Shown here: in pieces, positions 13,130 through 26,500 of the stretch
Layout: the number at the start of each line of letters is the position of its first letter
How positions within the stretch are numbered: the stretch's first letter is position 1
DNA from: Agelas oroides
Taxonomy: Eukaryota; Porifera; Demospongiae; Agelasida; Agelasidae
Assembly: GCA_949130485.1 (NCBI GenBank)
Contig: OX422192.1
Span: forward strand, 7,231,085 to 7,295,084
Length of the DNA: 64,000 nt
Direction of reading: 5' to 3'
The notes under the pieces: generated by a model
Databases searched by the model: none
Told to the model about the DNA's origin: nothing
Seen by the model: the letters and a program-made list of their open reading frames with translations, nothing else
Translations under genes and position numbers: made by a program

Positions 13130-16100
13130 TGCACAAACGGAAGGTTTGCGTTTTTGGCCTCCTCATTCCCTCAGATTCCTGCTCATATGTAGTTTGCTTT
13201 AGTACAACTATTGTTCCGCTGTAGGGTTTGCAAGAAATTTTAGCGAATTTCCATTTCCGGCATTATACAGCGATGGTGGTGGCGGACCAATTCGCGAGCT
13301 CCTACCGCTTTGAGCGTTGATTGCACAAACGGAGGGCTTGCGTTTTTGGCCTCCTCATTCCCTCAGCTTCCTGTCCATATGCAGTTTGCATTAGTGCAAC
13401 GATTGTTCTGGGGGAAGGATTGCTGGGAATTTGCGAGAATTTCCATTACCGGCATTGTACTGCGATGGTGTTGGCGGACCAATTTGCGAGCTCTTACCGC
13501 TTTGTGCGTTGATTGCACAAACGGAGGGTTTGCGTTTTTGGTCTCCTCATTCCTTCAGCTTCCTGCTCATATGTAGTTTGCATTAGTGCAACTATTGTTC
13601 CGGGGGAGGTTTTGCTAGGGATTTGCGTGAAATTACATTGCCGGCATTGTACGGCGATGGTGGTGGTTGACCAATTTACAAGCTCCTACCGCTCTGTACG
13701 TTGATTGCATAAACGGAGGGTTTGCGTTTTTGGCCTCCTCAATCCCATAGTTTCCTGCTCATATGTAGTTTGCATTAGTGCAACTATTGTTCCGCTGTAG
13801 GATTTGCATGGAATTTGCGCGATTTTCCATTGCCGACATTGTACGATGATGGTGGTGGCGGACCAATTTGCAAGCTCCTACCGCTTTGTGCGTTGATTGC
13901 ACAAACGGAGGGTTTGCGTTTTTGGCCTCCTCATTCCCTCAGATTCCTGTTCATATGTAGTATGCATTAGTGCAACTATTGTTCCGTTGTAGGTTTTGCA
14001 GGGAATTTGCGCGAATTTCCATTGCCGAAATTGTACGGCGATCGTGGTGGCAGACCAATTTGCAAGCTCCTACCGCTTTGTGTGTTGATTGCACAAACGG
14101 AGGGTTTGCGTTTTTGGCCTCCTCATTCCCTCAGATTCCTGCACATATGTAGTTTGCTTTAGTGCAACTGTTGTTCCGTTGTAGGGTTTAAAAGGAATTT
14201 TAGCGAATTTCCATTTCCGTCATTATACTGCGATGGTGGTGGCGGACCAATTCGCTAGCTCCTACCGCTTTGAACGTTGATTGCACAAACGGAGGGTTTG
14301 CGTTTTTGGCCTCCTCATTCCCTCAGCTTCCTGTCCATATGCAGTTTCCATTAGTGCAACGATTGTACTGGGGGAAGGATTGCTGGTAATTTGCGAGAAT
14401 TTCCATTCCCGGCATTGTACTGCGATGGTGTTGGCGGACCAATTTGCGAGCTCCTACCGCTTTGTGCGTTGATTGCACAAACGGAGGGTTTGCGTTTTTG
14501 GTCTCCTCATTCCTTCAGCTTCCTGCTCATATGTAGTTTGCATTAGTGCAACTATCGTTCCTGGGGAGGGTTTACTGGGAATTTGCGTGAATTTCCATTG
14601 CCGGCATTGTACGGCGATGGTGGTGGCGGACCAATTTGCGAGCTCCTACCCGCTTTGTGCGTTGATTGCACAAACGGAGGGTTTGCGTTTTTGGTCTCCT
14701 CATTCCCTCAGCTTCCTGCTCATATGTAGTTTGCATTAGTGCAACTATTGTTCCGTTGAAGGTTTTGCAGGGAATTTGCGCGAATTTCCATTGCTGGTAT
14801 TATACTGCGATGGTGGTTGCGGACCAATTTGCGAGCTACTACCGCTTTGTGCGTTGTTTGCACAAACGGAGGGGTTGCGTTTTTGGCCTCCTCATTCCCT
14901 CAGATTCCTGCTCATATGTAGTTTGCTTTAGTGCAACTGTTGTTCCGTTGTAGGGTTTGCAAGGAATTTTAGCGAATTTCCATTTCCGTCATTATACTGC
15001 GATGGTGGTGGCGGACCAATTCGCTAGCTCCTACCGCTTTGAACGTTGATTGCACAAACGGAGGGTTTGCGTTTTTGGCCTCCTCATTCCCTCAGCTTCC
15101 TGTCCATATGCAGTTTGCATTAGTGCAACGATTGTACTGGGGAAAGGATTGCTGGTAATTTGCGAGAATTTCCATTCCCGGCATTGCACTGCGATGGTGT
15201 TGGCGGACCAATTTGCGAGCTCCTACCGCTTTGTGCGTTGATTGCACAAACGGAGGGTTTGCGTTTTTGGTCTCCTCATTCCCTCAGCTACCTGTTCATA
15301 TGTAGTTTACATTAGTGCAACTATTGTTCCTGGGGAGGGTTTACTGGGAATTTGCGTGAATTTCCATTGCCGGCATTGTACGACGATGGTGGTGGCGGAC
15401 CAATTTGCGAGCTCCTACCCGCTTTGTGCGTTGATTGCACAAACGGAGGGTTTGCGTTTTTGGTCTCCTCATTCCCTCAGCTTCCTGCTCATATGTAGTT
15501 TGCATTAGTGCAACTATTGTTCCGTTGAAGGTTTTGCAGGGAATTTGCGCGAATTTCCATTGCTGGTATTATACTGCGATGGTGGTTGCGGACCAATTTG
15601 CGAGCTACTACCGCTTTGTGCGTTGATTGCACAAACGGAGGGGTTGCGTTTTTGGCCTCCTCATTCCCTCACCTTCCTGTTCATATGTAGTTTGCATTAG
15701 TGCAACTATTGTTCCGTGGGAGGGATTACTGGGAATTTGTGCGAATTTCAATTGCCGTCATTGTACTGCGATGGTGGTGGCGGACCAATTTGCAAGCTCC
15801 TACCTCTTTGTACGTTGATTGCACAAACGGAGGTTTTGCGTTTTTGGCCTCCTCAATCCCATAGTTTCCTGCTCATATGTAGTTTGCATTAGTGCAACTA
15901 TTGTTCCGCTGCAGGATTTGCAGGGAATTTGCGCGAATTTCATATGCCGGCATTATACCGCGATGGAGGTGGCGGATCAATTTGCAAATTTCTACCGCTT
16001 TGTGCGTTGATTGCACAAACGGTGGGTTTGCGTTTTTGGCCTCATCATTCCCTCAGCTTCCTGTTCATATGTAGTTTGCATTAGTGCAACGATTGTTCCG

Positions 16101-19100
16101 GGGGAGGGATTGCTGGGAATTTGCGAGAATTTCCATTGCCGGCATTGTACGACGATGGTGGTGGCGGACCAATTTGCAAGCTCCTACCGCTTTGTGCGTT
16201 GATTGCACAAACGGAGGGTTACCGTTTTTGGCCTCCTCATTCCCTCATCTTCCTGTTCATATGTAGTTTGCATTAGTGCAACTATTGTTCCGGGGAGGGT
16301 TTACTGGGAATTTGCGTGAATTTCTATTGCCGGCATTGAACGGCGATGGTGGTGGCGGATCAATTTGCGAGCTCCTACCGCTTTGTGCGTTGATTGCACA
16401 AACGGAGGGTTTGCGTTTTTGGCCTCCTCATTCCCTCAGCTTCCTGCTCATATGTAGTTTGCATTAGTACAGCTATTGTTCCGTTGTAGGTTTTGGAGGG
16501 AATTTGCGCGAATTTCCATTGCCGGAATTGTACGGCGATTGTGGTGGCAGACAAATTTGCAAGCTCCTACCGCTTTGTGTGTTGATTGCACAAACGGAAG
16601 GTTTGCGTTTTTGGCCTCCTCATTCCCTCAGATTCCTGCTCATATGTAGTTTTCTTTAGTGCAACTATTGTTCCGTTGTAGGGTTTGCAAGGAATTTTAG
16701 CGAATTTCCATTTCCGGCATTATACAGCGATGGTGGTGGCGGACCAATTCGCGAGCTCCTACCGCTTTGAGCGTTGATTGCACAAACGAAGGGCTTGCGT
16801 TTTTGGCCTCCTCATTCCCTCAGCTTCCTGTCCATATGCAGTTTGCATTAGTGCAACGATTGTTCTGGGGGAAGGATTGCTGGGAATTTGCGAGAATTTC
16901 CATTACCGGCATTGTACTGCGATGGTGTTGGCGGACCAATTTGCGAGCTCTTACCGCTTTGTGCGTTGATTGCACAAACGGAGGGTTTGCGTTTTTGGTC
17001 TCCTCATTCCTTCAGCTTCCTGCTCATATGTAGTTTGCATTAGTGCAACTATTGTTCCGGGGGAGGTTTTGCTAGGGATTTGCGTGAAATTACATTGCCG
17101 GCATTGTACGGCGATGGTGGTGGTTGACCAATTTACAAGCTCCTACCGCTCTGTACGTTGATTGCATAAACGGAGGGTTTGCGTTTTTGGCCTCCTCAAT
17201 CCCATAGTTTCCTGTTCATATGTAGTTTGCATTAGTGCAACTATTGTTCCGCTGTAGGATTTGCATGGAATTTGCGCGATTTTCCATTGCCGACATTGTA
17301 CGATGATGGTGGTGGCGGACCAATTTGCAAGCTCCTACCGCTTTGTGCGTTGATTGCACAAACGGAGGGTTTGCGTTTTTGGCCTCCTCATTCCCTCAGA
17401 TTCCTGTTCATATGTAGTATGCATTAGTGCAACTATTGTTCCGTTGTAGGTTTTGCAGGGAATTTGCGCGAATTTCCATTGCCGAAATTGTACGGCGATC
17501 GTGGTGGCAGACCAATTTGCAAGCTCCTACCGCTTTGTGTGTTGATTGCACAAACGGAGGGTTTGCGATTTTGGCCTCCTCATTCCCTCAGATTCCTGCT
17601 CATATGTAGTTTGCTTTAGTGCAACTGTTGTTCCGTTGTAGGGTTTGCAAGGAATTTTAGCGAATTTCCATTTCAGTCATTATACTGCTATGGTGGTGGC
17701 GGACCAATTCGCTAGCTCCTACCGCTTTGAACGTTGATTGCACAAACGGAGAGTTTGCGTTTTTGGCCTCCTCATTCCCTCAGCTTCCTGTCCATATGCA
17801 GTTTGCATTAGTGCAACGATTGTACTGGGGGAAGGATTGCTGGTAATTTGCGAGAATTTCCATTACCGGCATTGTACTGCGATGGTGTTGGCGGACCAAT
17901 TTGCGAGCTCCTACCGCTTTGTGCGTTGATTGCACAAACGGAGGGTTTGCGTTTTTGGTCTCCTCATTCCTTCAGCTTCCTGCTCATATGTAGTTTGCAT
18001 TAGTGCAACTATTGTTCCTGGGGAGGGTTTACTGGGAATTTGCGTGAATTTCCATTGCCGGCATTGTACGGCGATGGTGGTGGCGGACCAATTTGCGAGC
18101 TCCTACCCGCTTTGTGCGTTGATTGCACAAACGGAGGGTTTGCGTGTTTGGTCTCCTCATTCCCTCAGCTTCCTGCTCGTATGTAGTTTGCATTAGTGCA
18201 ACTATTGTTCCGTTGAAGGTTTTGCAGGGAATTTGCGCGATTTTCCATTGCTGGTATTATACTGCGATGGTGGTTGCGGACCAATTTGCGAGCTACTACC
18301 GCTTTGTGCGTTGTTTGCACAAACGGAGGGGTTGCGTTTTTGGCCTCCTCATTCCCTCAGATTCCTGCTCATATGTAGTTTGCTTTAGTGCAACTGTTGT
18401 TCCGTTGTAGGGTTTGCAAGGAATTTTAGCGAATTTCCATTTCCGTCATTATACTGCGATGGTGGTGGCGGACCAATTCGCTAGCTCCTACCGCTTTGAA
18501 CGTTGATTGCACAAACGGAGGGTTTGCGTTTTTGGCCTCCTCATTCCCTCAGCTTCCTGTCCATATGCAGTTTGCATTAGTGCAACGATTGTACTGGGGG
18601 AAGGATTGCTGGTAATTTGCGAGAATTCCATTATCGGCATTGTACTGCGATGGTGTTGGCGGACCAATTTGCGAGCTCCTACCGCTTTGTGCGTTGATTG
18701 CACAAACAGAGGGTTTGCGTTTTCGGTCTCCTCATTCCTTCAGCTTCCTGCTCATATGTAGTTTGCATTAGTGCAATTACTGTTCCGTTGTAGGGTTTGC
18801 AGGGAATTTGCGCGAATTTCCATTGCTGGTATTATAATGCGATACGTGGTTGCGGACCAATTTGCGAGCTACTACCGCTTTGTGCGTTGTTTGCACAAAC
18901 GGAAGGTTTGCGTTTTTGGCCTGCTCATTCCCTCAGCTACCTGTTCATATGTAGTTTACATTAGTGCAACTATTGTTCCTGGGGAGGGTTTACTGGGAAT
19001 TTGCGTGAATTTCCATTGCCGGCATTGTACGACGATGGTGGTGGCGGACCAATTTGCGAGCTCCTACCCGCTTTGTGCGTTGATTGCACAAACGGAGGGT

Positions 19101-19949
19101 TTGCGTTTTTGGTCTCCTCATTCCCTCAGCTTCCTGCTCATATGTAGTTTGCATTAGTGCAACTATTGTTCCGTTGAAGGTTTTGCAGGGAATTTGCGCG
19201 AATTTCCATTGCTGGTATTATACTGCGATGGTGGTTGCGGACCAATTTGCGAGCTACTACCGCTTTGTGCGTTGATTGCACAAACGGAGGGTTTGCGTTT
19301 TTGGCCTCCTCATTCCTTCAGCTTCCTGCTCAAATGTAGTTTGCATTAGTGCAACTATTGTTCCGCTGTAGGGTTTGCAGGGAATTTGCGCGAGTTTCAT
19401 ATGCCGGCATTATACCGCGATGGAGGTGGCGGATCAATTTGCAAATTTCTACCGCTTTGTGCGTTGATTGCACAAACGGAGGGTTTGCGTTTTTGGCCTC
19501 ATCATTCCCTCAGCTTCCTGTTCATATGTAGTTTGCATTAGTGCAACGATTGTTCCGGGGGAGGGATTGCTGGGAATTTGCGAGAATTTCCATTGCCGGC
19601 ATTGTACGACGATGGTGGTGGCGGACCAATTTGCAAGCTCCTACCGCTTTGTGCGTTGATTGCACAAACGGAGGGTTACCGTTTTTGGCCTCCTCATTCC
19701 CTCATCTTCCTGTTCATATGTAGTTTGCATTAGTGCAACTATTGTTCCGGGGAGGGTTTACTGGGAATTTGCACGAATTTCCATTGGCGGCATTGTACGG
19801 CGATGGTGGTGGCGGACCAATTAGCGAGCACCTACAGCTTTGTGCGTTGATTGCACAAACGAAGGGTTTGCGTTTTTGGCCTCCTCATTCCCTCAGCTTC
19901 CTGTTCATATGTAGTTTGTATTAGTGCAACGATTGTTCCGGGGGAGGTA
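13130..19949. repeat. 3.46-kb higher-order block duplicated in tandem
   Basis: The ordered set of monomers at about 13,130-16,490 is repeated at about 16,587-19,949. Matching landmarks at 13,321/16,778, 13,513/16,970, 13,970/17,427 and 14,281/17,738 all lie 3,457 bp apart, which is 18 monomers. Within the block a local offset of 3,649 bp (19 monomers, e.g. 15,435/19,084) shows one extra monomer in the second copy before register returns (15,892/19,349). The two copies are far more alike than neighbouring monomers are, so the duplication is recent relative to the array. Confidence 0.85.
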
Positions 19950-20583
19950 TAGCCTCGTACCCAGGCCGTTAATTAGGAAAAACGGCCTGGCAACTTACCC
20001 GGGTTCAAACTGTATACGGATGTGACGTAAAAAGATTACAGCTGCACCAATACAAGCCATGAATATTGGATAATGCATGTGATATTTAATCGTAGCCACG
20101 TGACTGTTCGTAATTGTGCAAGCGCGTTGTTGTTGCCAGTAGACTCGTTACAGGCTTATATTGGATGGTTACTGTCTTACTTGTCATCTGTAGACGAACT
20201 GCTTGCAGTAGACTCGCTCTCGCTCACCGATGTCGATGTGTCCGACTGACAGTAAGTACTAAACTAGTACCTGACACTGCTACTCTCGAACTGGTCCTTT
20301 TTTATAAAGAATCCGTTTTGTCCGCAGGCACTGTAGTTGTTGCACACAAGTCAACGGAAGGAGTTCGAACAAAAGCGTCATTCCAAGCGCTAGCGGTACC
20401 ACGGGACGGGTATATTAATACTGTGATGCATTTATGACGCAATTAAAATTCTGTACAACTGTCACGTGAAGCGTTCTGAAATCTGATTGGTACTGACAAC
20501 TCCAGTGCAGCGGAAGTCAACAGTTTGAACTCGGAGAAGTTGCCAGGCCGTTTTTCCTAATTAACGGCCGGGGTACGAGGCTA
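19950..20583. mobile_element. TIR element inserted in satellite, 9-bp TSD
   Basis: A 634 bp non-satellite insert interrupts one monomer. It starts TAGCCTCGTACCC and ends with the inverse, GGGTACGAGGCTA (one mismatch follows), and the inverted similarity runs about 45 bp. The exact 9 bp sequence GGGGAGGTA lies on both sides (19,941-19,949 and 20,584-20,592), and the satellite continues in register after it. Each terminal arm also holds its own hairpin, CCAGGCCGTT-N10-AACGGCCTGG. No ATG-started ORF of note lies inside, so it is non-autonomous. The 9 bp duplication suggests the Mutator-like group, but no transposase is present to prove it. Confidence 0.9.
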
Positions 20584-20592
20584 GGGGAGGTA

Positions 20593-23500
20593 TAGCTGGG
20601 AATTTGCGAGAATTTCCATTGCCGGTATTGTACGACGATGGTGGTGGCGGACCAATTTGCAAGCTCCTACCGCTTTGTGCGTTGATTGCACAAACGGAGG
20701 GTTAGCGTTTTTGGCCTCCTCATACCCTCAGCTTCCTGTTCATATGTAGTTTTGATTAGTGCAACGATTGTTCCGGGGGAGGGATTGCTGGGAATTTGCG
20801 AGAATTTCCATTGCCGGCATTGTACGACGATGGTGGTGGCGGACCAATTAGCGAGCACCTACCGCTTTGTGCGTTGATTGCACAAACGGAGGGTTTGCGT
20901 TTTTGGCCTCCTCATTTCCTCACAGCTTCCTGTTCATATGTAGTTTGCATTAGTGCAACGATTGTTTTGCGGGAAGGATTGCTGGGAATTTGCGAGAATT
21001 TCCATTGCCGGCATTGTACGGTGATGGTGGTGGCGGACCAATTTGCGAACTCCTACCGCTTTGTGCGTTGATTGCACAAACGGAGGGTTTGCGTTTTTGG
21101 TCTCTTCATTCCCTCAGCTTCCTGCTCATATGTGGTTTACATTAGTGCAACTATTGTTCCGTTGTAGTGTTTGCAGGGAATTTGCGAGAATTTCCATTTC
21201 CGGTATTATACGGCGATGGTGGGGGCGGACCAATTTGCGAGCTCCTACCGCTTTGTGCGTTGATTGCACAAACGAAGGGTTAGCGTTTTTGGCCTCTTCA
21301 TACCCTCGGCTTCCAGCTCATGTGTAGTTTCTTTCTGTGCAACTATTGTTCCGTTGTAGGTTTTGCAGGGAATTTGCGCGAATTTCCATTACCGGCAGTG
21401 TACGACGATGGTGGTGGCGGACCAATTTGCAAGCTCGTATCGCTTTGTGCGTTGATTGCACAAACGGAGGGTTTGCGTTTTTGGCCTCCTCATTCCCTAA
21501 GCTTCCTGTTTGTATGTAGTTTGCATTAGTGCAACTATTGTTCCGGGGGAGGAATTGCTGGGAATTTGCGAGAATTTCTATTGCCGGCATTGTACGACGA
21601 TGGTGGTGGCGGACCAATTTGCAAGCTCCTACCGCTTTGTGCGTTGATTGCACAAACGGAGGGTTTGCGTTTTTGGCCTCCTCATTCCCTCATCTTCCTG
21701 TTCATATGTAGTTTGCATTAGTGCAACGATTGTTCTGGGGGAAGGATTGCTTGGAATTTGCGAGAATTTCCATTGCCGGCATTGTACGACGATGGTGGTG
21801 GCGGATCAATTTGCAAGCTCCTACCGCTTTGTTCGTTGATTGCATAAACGGAGGGTTTCCGTTTTTGGTCTCCTCATTCCCTTAGCTTTCAGCTCATATG
21901 TAGTTTACATTAGTGCAACTATTGTCCCGTTGTATGGTTTGCAGGGAATTTGCGCGAATTTCCATTGCCGGAATTGTACGACGATGGTGGGGGCGGACCA
22001 ATTTGCAAGCCCGTACCGCTTTGTGCGTTGATTGCACAAACGGAGGGTTTGCGTGTTTGGCCTCCTCATTCCTTCAGCTTCCTGCTCATATGTAGTTTGC
22101 ATTAGTGGAACCATTGTTCCGGGGGAGTGATTGCTAGGAATTTGCGAGAATTTCCATTGCCGGTATTGTACGACGATGGTGGTGGCGGATCAATTTGCAA
22201 GCTCCTACCGCTTTGTGCGTTGATTGCACAAACGGAGGGTTTCCGTTTTTGGCCTCCTCATTCCCATAGCTTGCTGCTCATATGTTGTTTGCATTAGTGC
22301 AACTATTGTTCCGCTGTAGGATTAGCAGGGAATTTGCGCAAATTTCCATTGCCGGTATTGTACGGCGATGGTTGTGGCAGACCAATTTGCAAGCTCCTTC
22401 CGCTTTGTGCGTTGATTGTACAAACGGAGGGTTTGCGTTTTTGGCCTCCTCATTCCTTCAGCTTCCTGCTCAAATGTAGTTTGCATTAGTGTTCCGCTGT
22501 AGGGTTTGCAGGGAATTTGCCCGAATTTCCATTGCCGGCATTATACGGCGATGGAGGTGGCGGATCAATTTGCGAGCTCCTACCGCTTTGTGCGTTGATT
22601 GCACAAACGGAGGGTTTTCGTTTTTGGCCTCATCATTCCCTCAGCTTCCTGTTCATATGTAGTTTGCATTAGTGGAACGATTGTTCCCGGGGAGGGATTG
22701 CTGGGAATTTGCGAGAATTTCCATTGGCGGCATTGTACGAGGATGGTGGTGGCGGATCAATTTGCGAACTCCTACCGCTTTGTGCGTTGATTGCACAAAC
22801 GGAGAGTTTGCGTTTTTGGTCTCCTCATTCCCTCAGCTTACTGCTCATATGTAGTTTACATTAGTGCAAGTATTGTTCCGTTGAAGGGTTTGCAGGGAAT
22901 TTGCGCGAATTTCGTTTTCTTGCATTATACGGCGATGGTGGTGGCGGACCAATTTGCAAGCTCGTACCGCTTTGGGCGTTGATTGCACAAACGGAGGGTT
23001 TCCGTTTTTGGCCTCCTCATTCCCTCAGCTTCCTGTTCATATGTAGTTTGCACTAGTGCAACGATTGTTCCGGGTGAGAGATTGCTGGGAATTTGCGCGA
23101 ATTTCCATTGCCGGCATTGTACGGCGATGGTGGTGGCGGACCAATTTGCGAGCTCCTACCGCTTTGTGCGTTGATTGCACAAACCGAGGGTTTGCGTTTT
23201 TGGCCTCCTCATACCCTCAGCTTCCTGCTCAAGTGCAGTTTGCATTAGTGCAACTATTGTTCCGTTGTAGGTTTTGCAGGGAATTTGCGCGAATTCCCAT
23301 TACCGGCATTGTACGGGGATGGTGGTGGCGGACCAATTTGCAAGCTCGTACCGCTTTGGGCGTTGATTGCACAAACGGAAGGTTTGCGTTTTTGGCCTCC
23401 TCATTCCCTCAGCTTCCTGTTCATATGTAGTTTGCATTAGTGCAACGATTGTTCCGTGGGAGGGTTTACTGGGAATTTACACGAATTTCCATTGCCGGTA

Positions 23501-26500
23501 TTGTACGGCGATGGTGGTGGCGGACCAATTTGCAAGCTCGTATCGCTTTGGGCGTTGATTGCACAAACGGAACGTTTGCGTTTTCTGCCTCCTCATTCCC
23601 TCAGCTTCCTGTTCACATGTAGTTTGCATTAGTGCAACTATTGTTCTGGGGGAAGGATTGCTGGGAATTTGCGAGAATTTCCATTCCCGGCATTGTACGG
23701 TGATGGTGGTGTGCGTTGATTGCACAAACGGATGGTTTGCGTTTTTGGCCTCCTCATTCCCTCAGCTTCCTGTTCACATGTAGTTTGCATTAGTGCAACT
23801 ATTGTTCTGGGGGAAGGATTGCTGGGAATTTGCGAGAATTTCCATTGCCGGCATTGTGCGGTGATGGTGGTGGCGGACCAATTTGCGAACTCCTACCGCT
23901 TTGTTCGTTGATTGCACAAACGGAGGGTTTGCGTTTATGGTCTCCTCATTCCCTCAGCTTCCTGTTTATATGTAGTTTGCATTAGTGCAACGATTGTTCC
24001 GATGGAGGGTTTACTGGGAATTTTCGCAAATTTCCATTGCCGGAATTGTACGGCGATGGTGGTGGCGGACCAATTTGCAAGCTCCTACCGCTTTGTGCCT
24101 TGATTGCACAAACGGAGGGTTTGCGTTTTTGGCCTCCTCATTCCCTCAGCTTCCTGTTCACATGCAGTTTGCATTAGTGCAACGATTGTTCTGGGGGAAG
24201 GATTGCTGGGAATTTGCGAGAATTTCCATTGCCGGCATTGTACGGTGATGGTGGTAGCGGACCAATTTGCGAACTCCTACCGCTTTGTTCGTTGATTTCA
24301 CAAACGGAGGGTTTGCGTTTTTGGCCTCCTCATTCCCTCAGCTTCCTGTTTATATGTAGTTTGCATTAGTGCAACGATTGTTCCGAGGGAGGGTTTACTG
24401 GGAATTTGCGCAAATTTCCATTGCCGGAATTGTACGGCGATGGTGGTGGCGGACCAATTTGCTAGCTCCTACCTCTTTGTGCGTTGATTGCACAAACGGA
24501 GATTTTGCGTTTTTGGCCTCCTCATTCCTTCAGCTTCCTGTTCATATGTAGTTTGCATTAGTGCAACTATTGTTTCGGGGAGGGTTTACTGGGAATTTGC
24601 GCGAATTTCCATTGCCGGCATTGTACGGCGATGGTGGTGGCGGACCAATTTGCGAGCTCCTACCGCTTTGTGCGTTGATTGCACAAACCGAGGGTTTGCG
24701 TTTTTGGCCTCCTCATACCCTCAGCTTCCTGCTCAAGTGCAGTTTGCATTAGTGCAACTATTGTTCCGCTGTAGGGTTTGCAGGGAATTTGCGCGAGTTT
24801 CATATGCCGGCATTATACCGCGATGGAGGTGGCGGATCAATTTGCAAATTTCTACCGCTTTGTGCGTTGATTGCACAAACGGAGGGTTTGCGTTTTTGGC
24901 CTCATCATTCCCTCAGCTTCCTGTTAATATGTAGTTTGCATTAGTGCAACTATTGTTCCGCTGTAGGATTAGCAGGGAATTTGCGCAAATTTCCATTGCC
25001 GGTATTGTACGGCGATGGTTGTGGCAGACCAATTTGCAAGCTCCTACCGCTTTGTGCGTTGATTGCACAAACGGAGGGTTTGCGTTTTTGGCCTCCTCAT
25101 TCCTTCAGCTTCCTGCTCAAATGTAGTTTGCATTAGTGTTCCGCTGTAGGGTTTGCAGGGAATTTGCCCGAATTTCCATTGCCGGCATTATACGGCGATG
25201 GAGGTGGCGGATCAATTTGCAAGCTCCTACCGCTTTGTGCGTTGATTGCACAAACGGAGGGTTTTCGTTTTTGGCCTCATCATTCCCTCAGCTTCCTGTT
25301 CATATGTAGTTTGCATTAGTGGAACGATTGTTCCGGGGGAGGGATTGCTGGGAATTTGCGAGAATTTCCATTGGCGGCATTGTACGAGGATGGTGGTGGC
25401 GGATCAATTTGCGAACTCCTACCGCTTTGTGCGTTGATTGCACAAACGGAGGGTTTGCGTTTTTGGTCTCCTCATTCCCTCAGCTTACTGCTCATATGTA
25501 GTTTACATTAGTGCAAGTATTGTTCCGTTGAAGGGTTTGCAGGGAATTTGCGCGAATTTCATTTTCTTGCATTATACGGCGATGGTGGTGGCGGACCAAT
25601 TTGCAAGCTCGTACCGCTTTGGGCGTTGATTGCACAAACGGAGGGTTTCCGTTTTTGGCCTCCTCATTCCCTCAGCTTCCTGTTCATATGTAGTTTGCAC
25701 TAGTGCAACGATTGTTCCGGGGGAGAGATTGCTGGGAATTTGCGCGAATTTCCATTGCCGGCATTGTACGGCGATGGTGGTGGCGGACCAATTTGCGAGC
25801 TCCTACCGCTTTGTGCGTTGATTGCACAAACCGAGGGTTTGCGTTTTTGGCCTCCTCATACCCTCAGCTTCCTGCTCAAGTGCAGTTTGCATTAGTGCAA
25901 CTATTGTTCCGTTGTAGGTTTTGCAGGGAATTTGCGCGAATTCCCATTACCGGCATTGTACGGGGATGGTGGTGGCGGACCAATTTGCAAGCTCGTACCG
26001 CTTTGGGCGTTGATTGCACAAACGGAAGGTTTGCGTTTTTGACCTCCTCATTCCCTCAGCTTCCTGTTCATATGTAGTTTGCATTAGTGCAACGATTGTT
26101 CCGTGGGAGGGTTTACTGGGAATTTACACGAATTTCCATTGCCGGTATTGTACGGCGATGGTGGTGGCGGACCAATTTGCAAGCTCGTATCGCTTTGGGC
26201 GTTGATTGCACAAACGGAACGTTTGCGTTTTCTGCCTCCTCATTCCCTCAGCTTCCTGTTCACATGTAGTTTGCATTAGTGCAACTATTGTTCTGGGGGA
26301 AGGATTGCTGGGAATTTGCGAGAATTTCCATTCCCGGCATTGTACGGTGATGGTGGTGTGCGTTGATTGCACAAACGGATGGTTTGCGTTTTTGGCCTCC
26401 TCATTCCCTCAGCTTCCTGTTCACATGTAGTTTGCATTAGTGCAACTATTGTTCTGGGGGAAGGATTGCTGGGAATTTGCGAGAATTTCCATTGCCGGCA

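Larger units (their letters stand above)
1..19949. repeat. 192-bp satellite array, left part
   Basis: This is a head-to-tail tandem array with a period close to 192 bp (landmarks such as CATATGTAGTTTGCATTAG and GACCAATTTGCAAGCTCC recur every 190-193 bp), about 104 copies here. It continues past the left window edge. Monomers differ by scattered substitutions and rare 1-2 bp indels. Nearly every copy keeps two short dyads: TTTGTGC-N7-GCACAAA and TTGCA-N4-TGCAA. A box just after ATTGTTCC comes in two main forms, GTTGTAGG/GCTGTAGG followed by GCAGGG, or GGGGGAGGG followed by CTGGG, so at least two monomer subfamilies are mixed. Because 192 is divisible by 3, many frames stay open for exactly 63 codons per unit. 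I see no start context, splice signal or known domain, so I read no protein here. Function is unknown; pericentromeric or other heterochromatic DNA is the usual inference. Confidence 0.97.

Noticed and set aside
20114-20437. 107-codon frame inside the satellite-inserted element as a transposase fragment
   Set aside because: It begins at a non-ATG codon, shows no known motif and has the composition of random translation.
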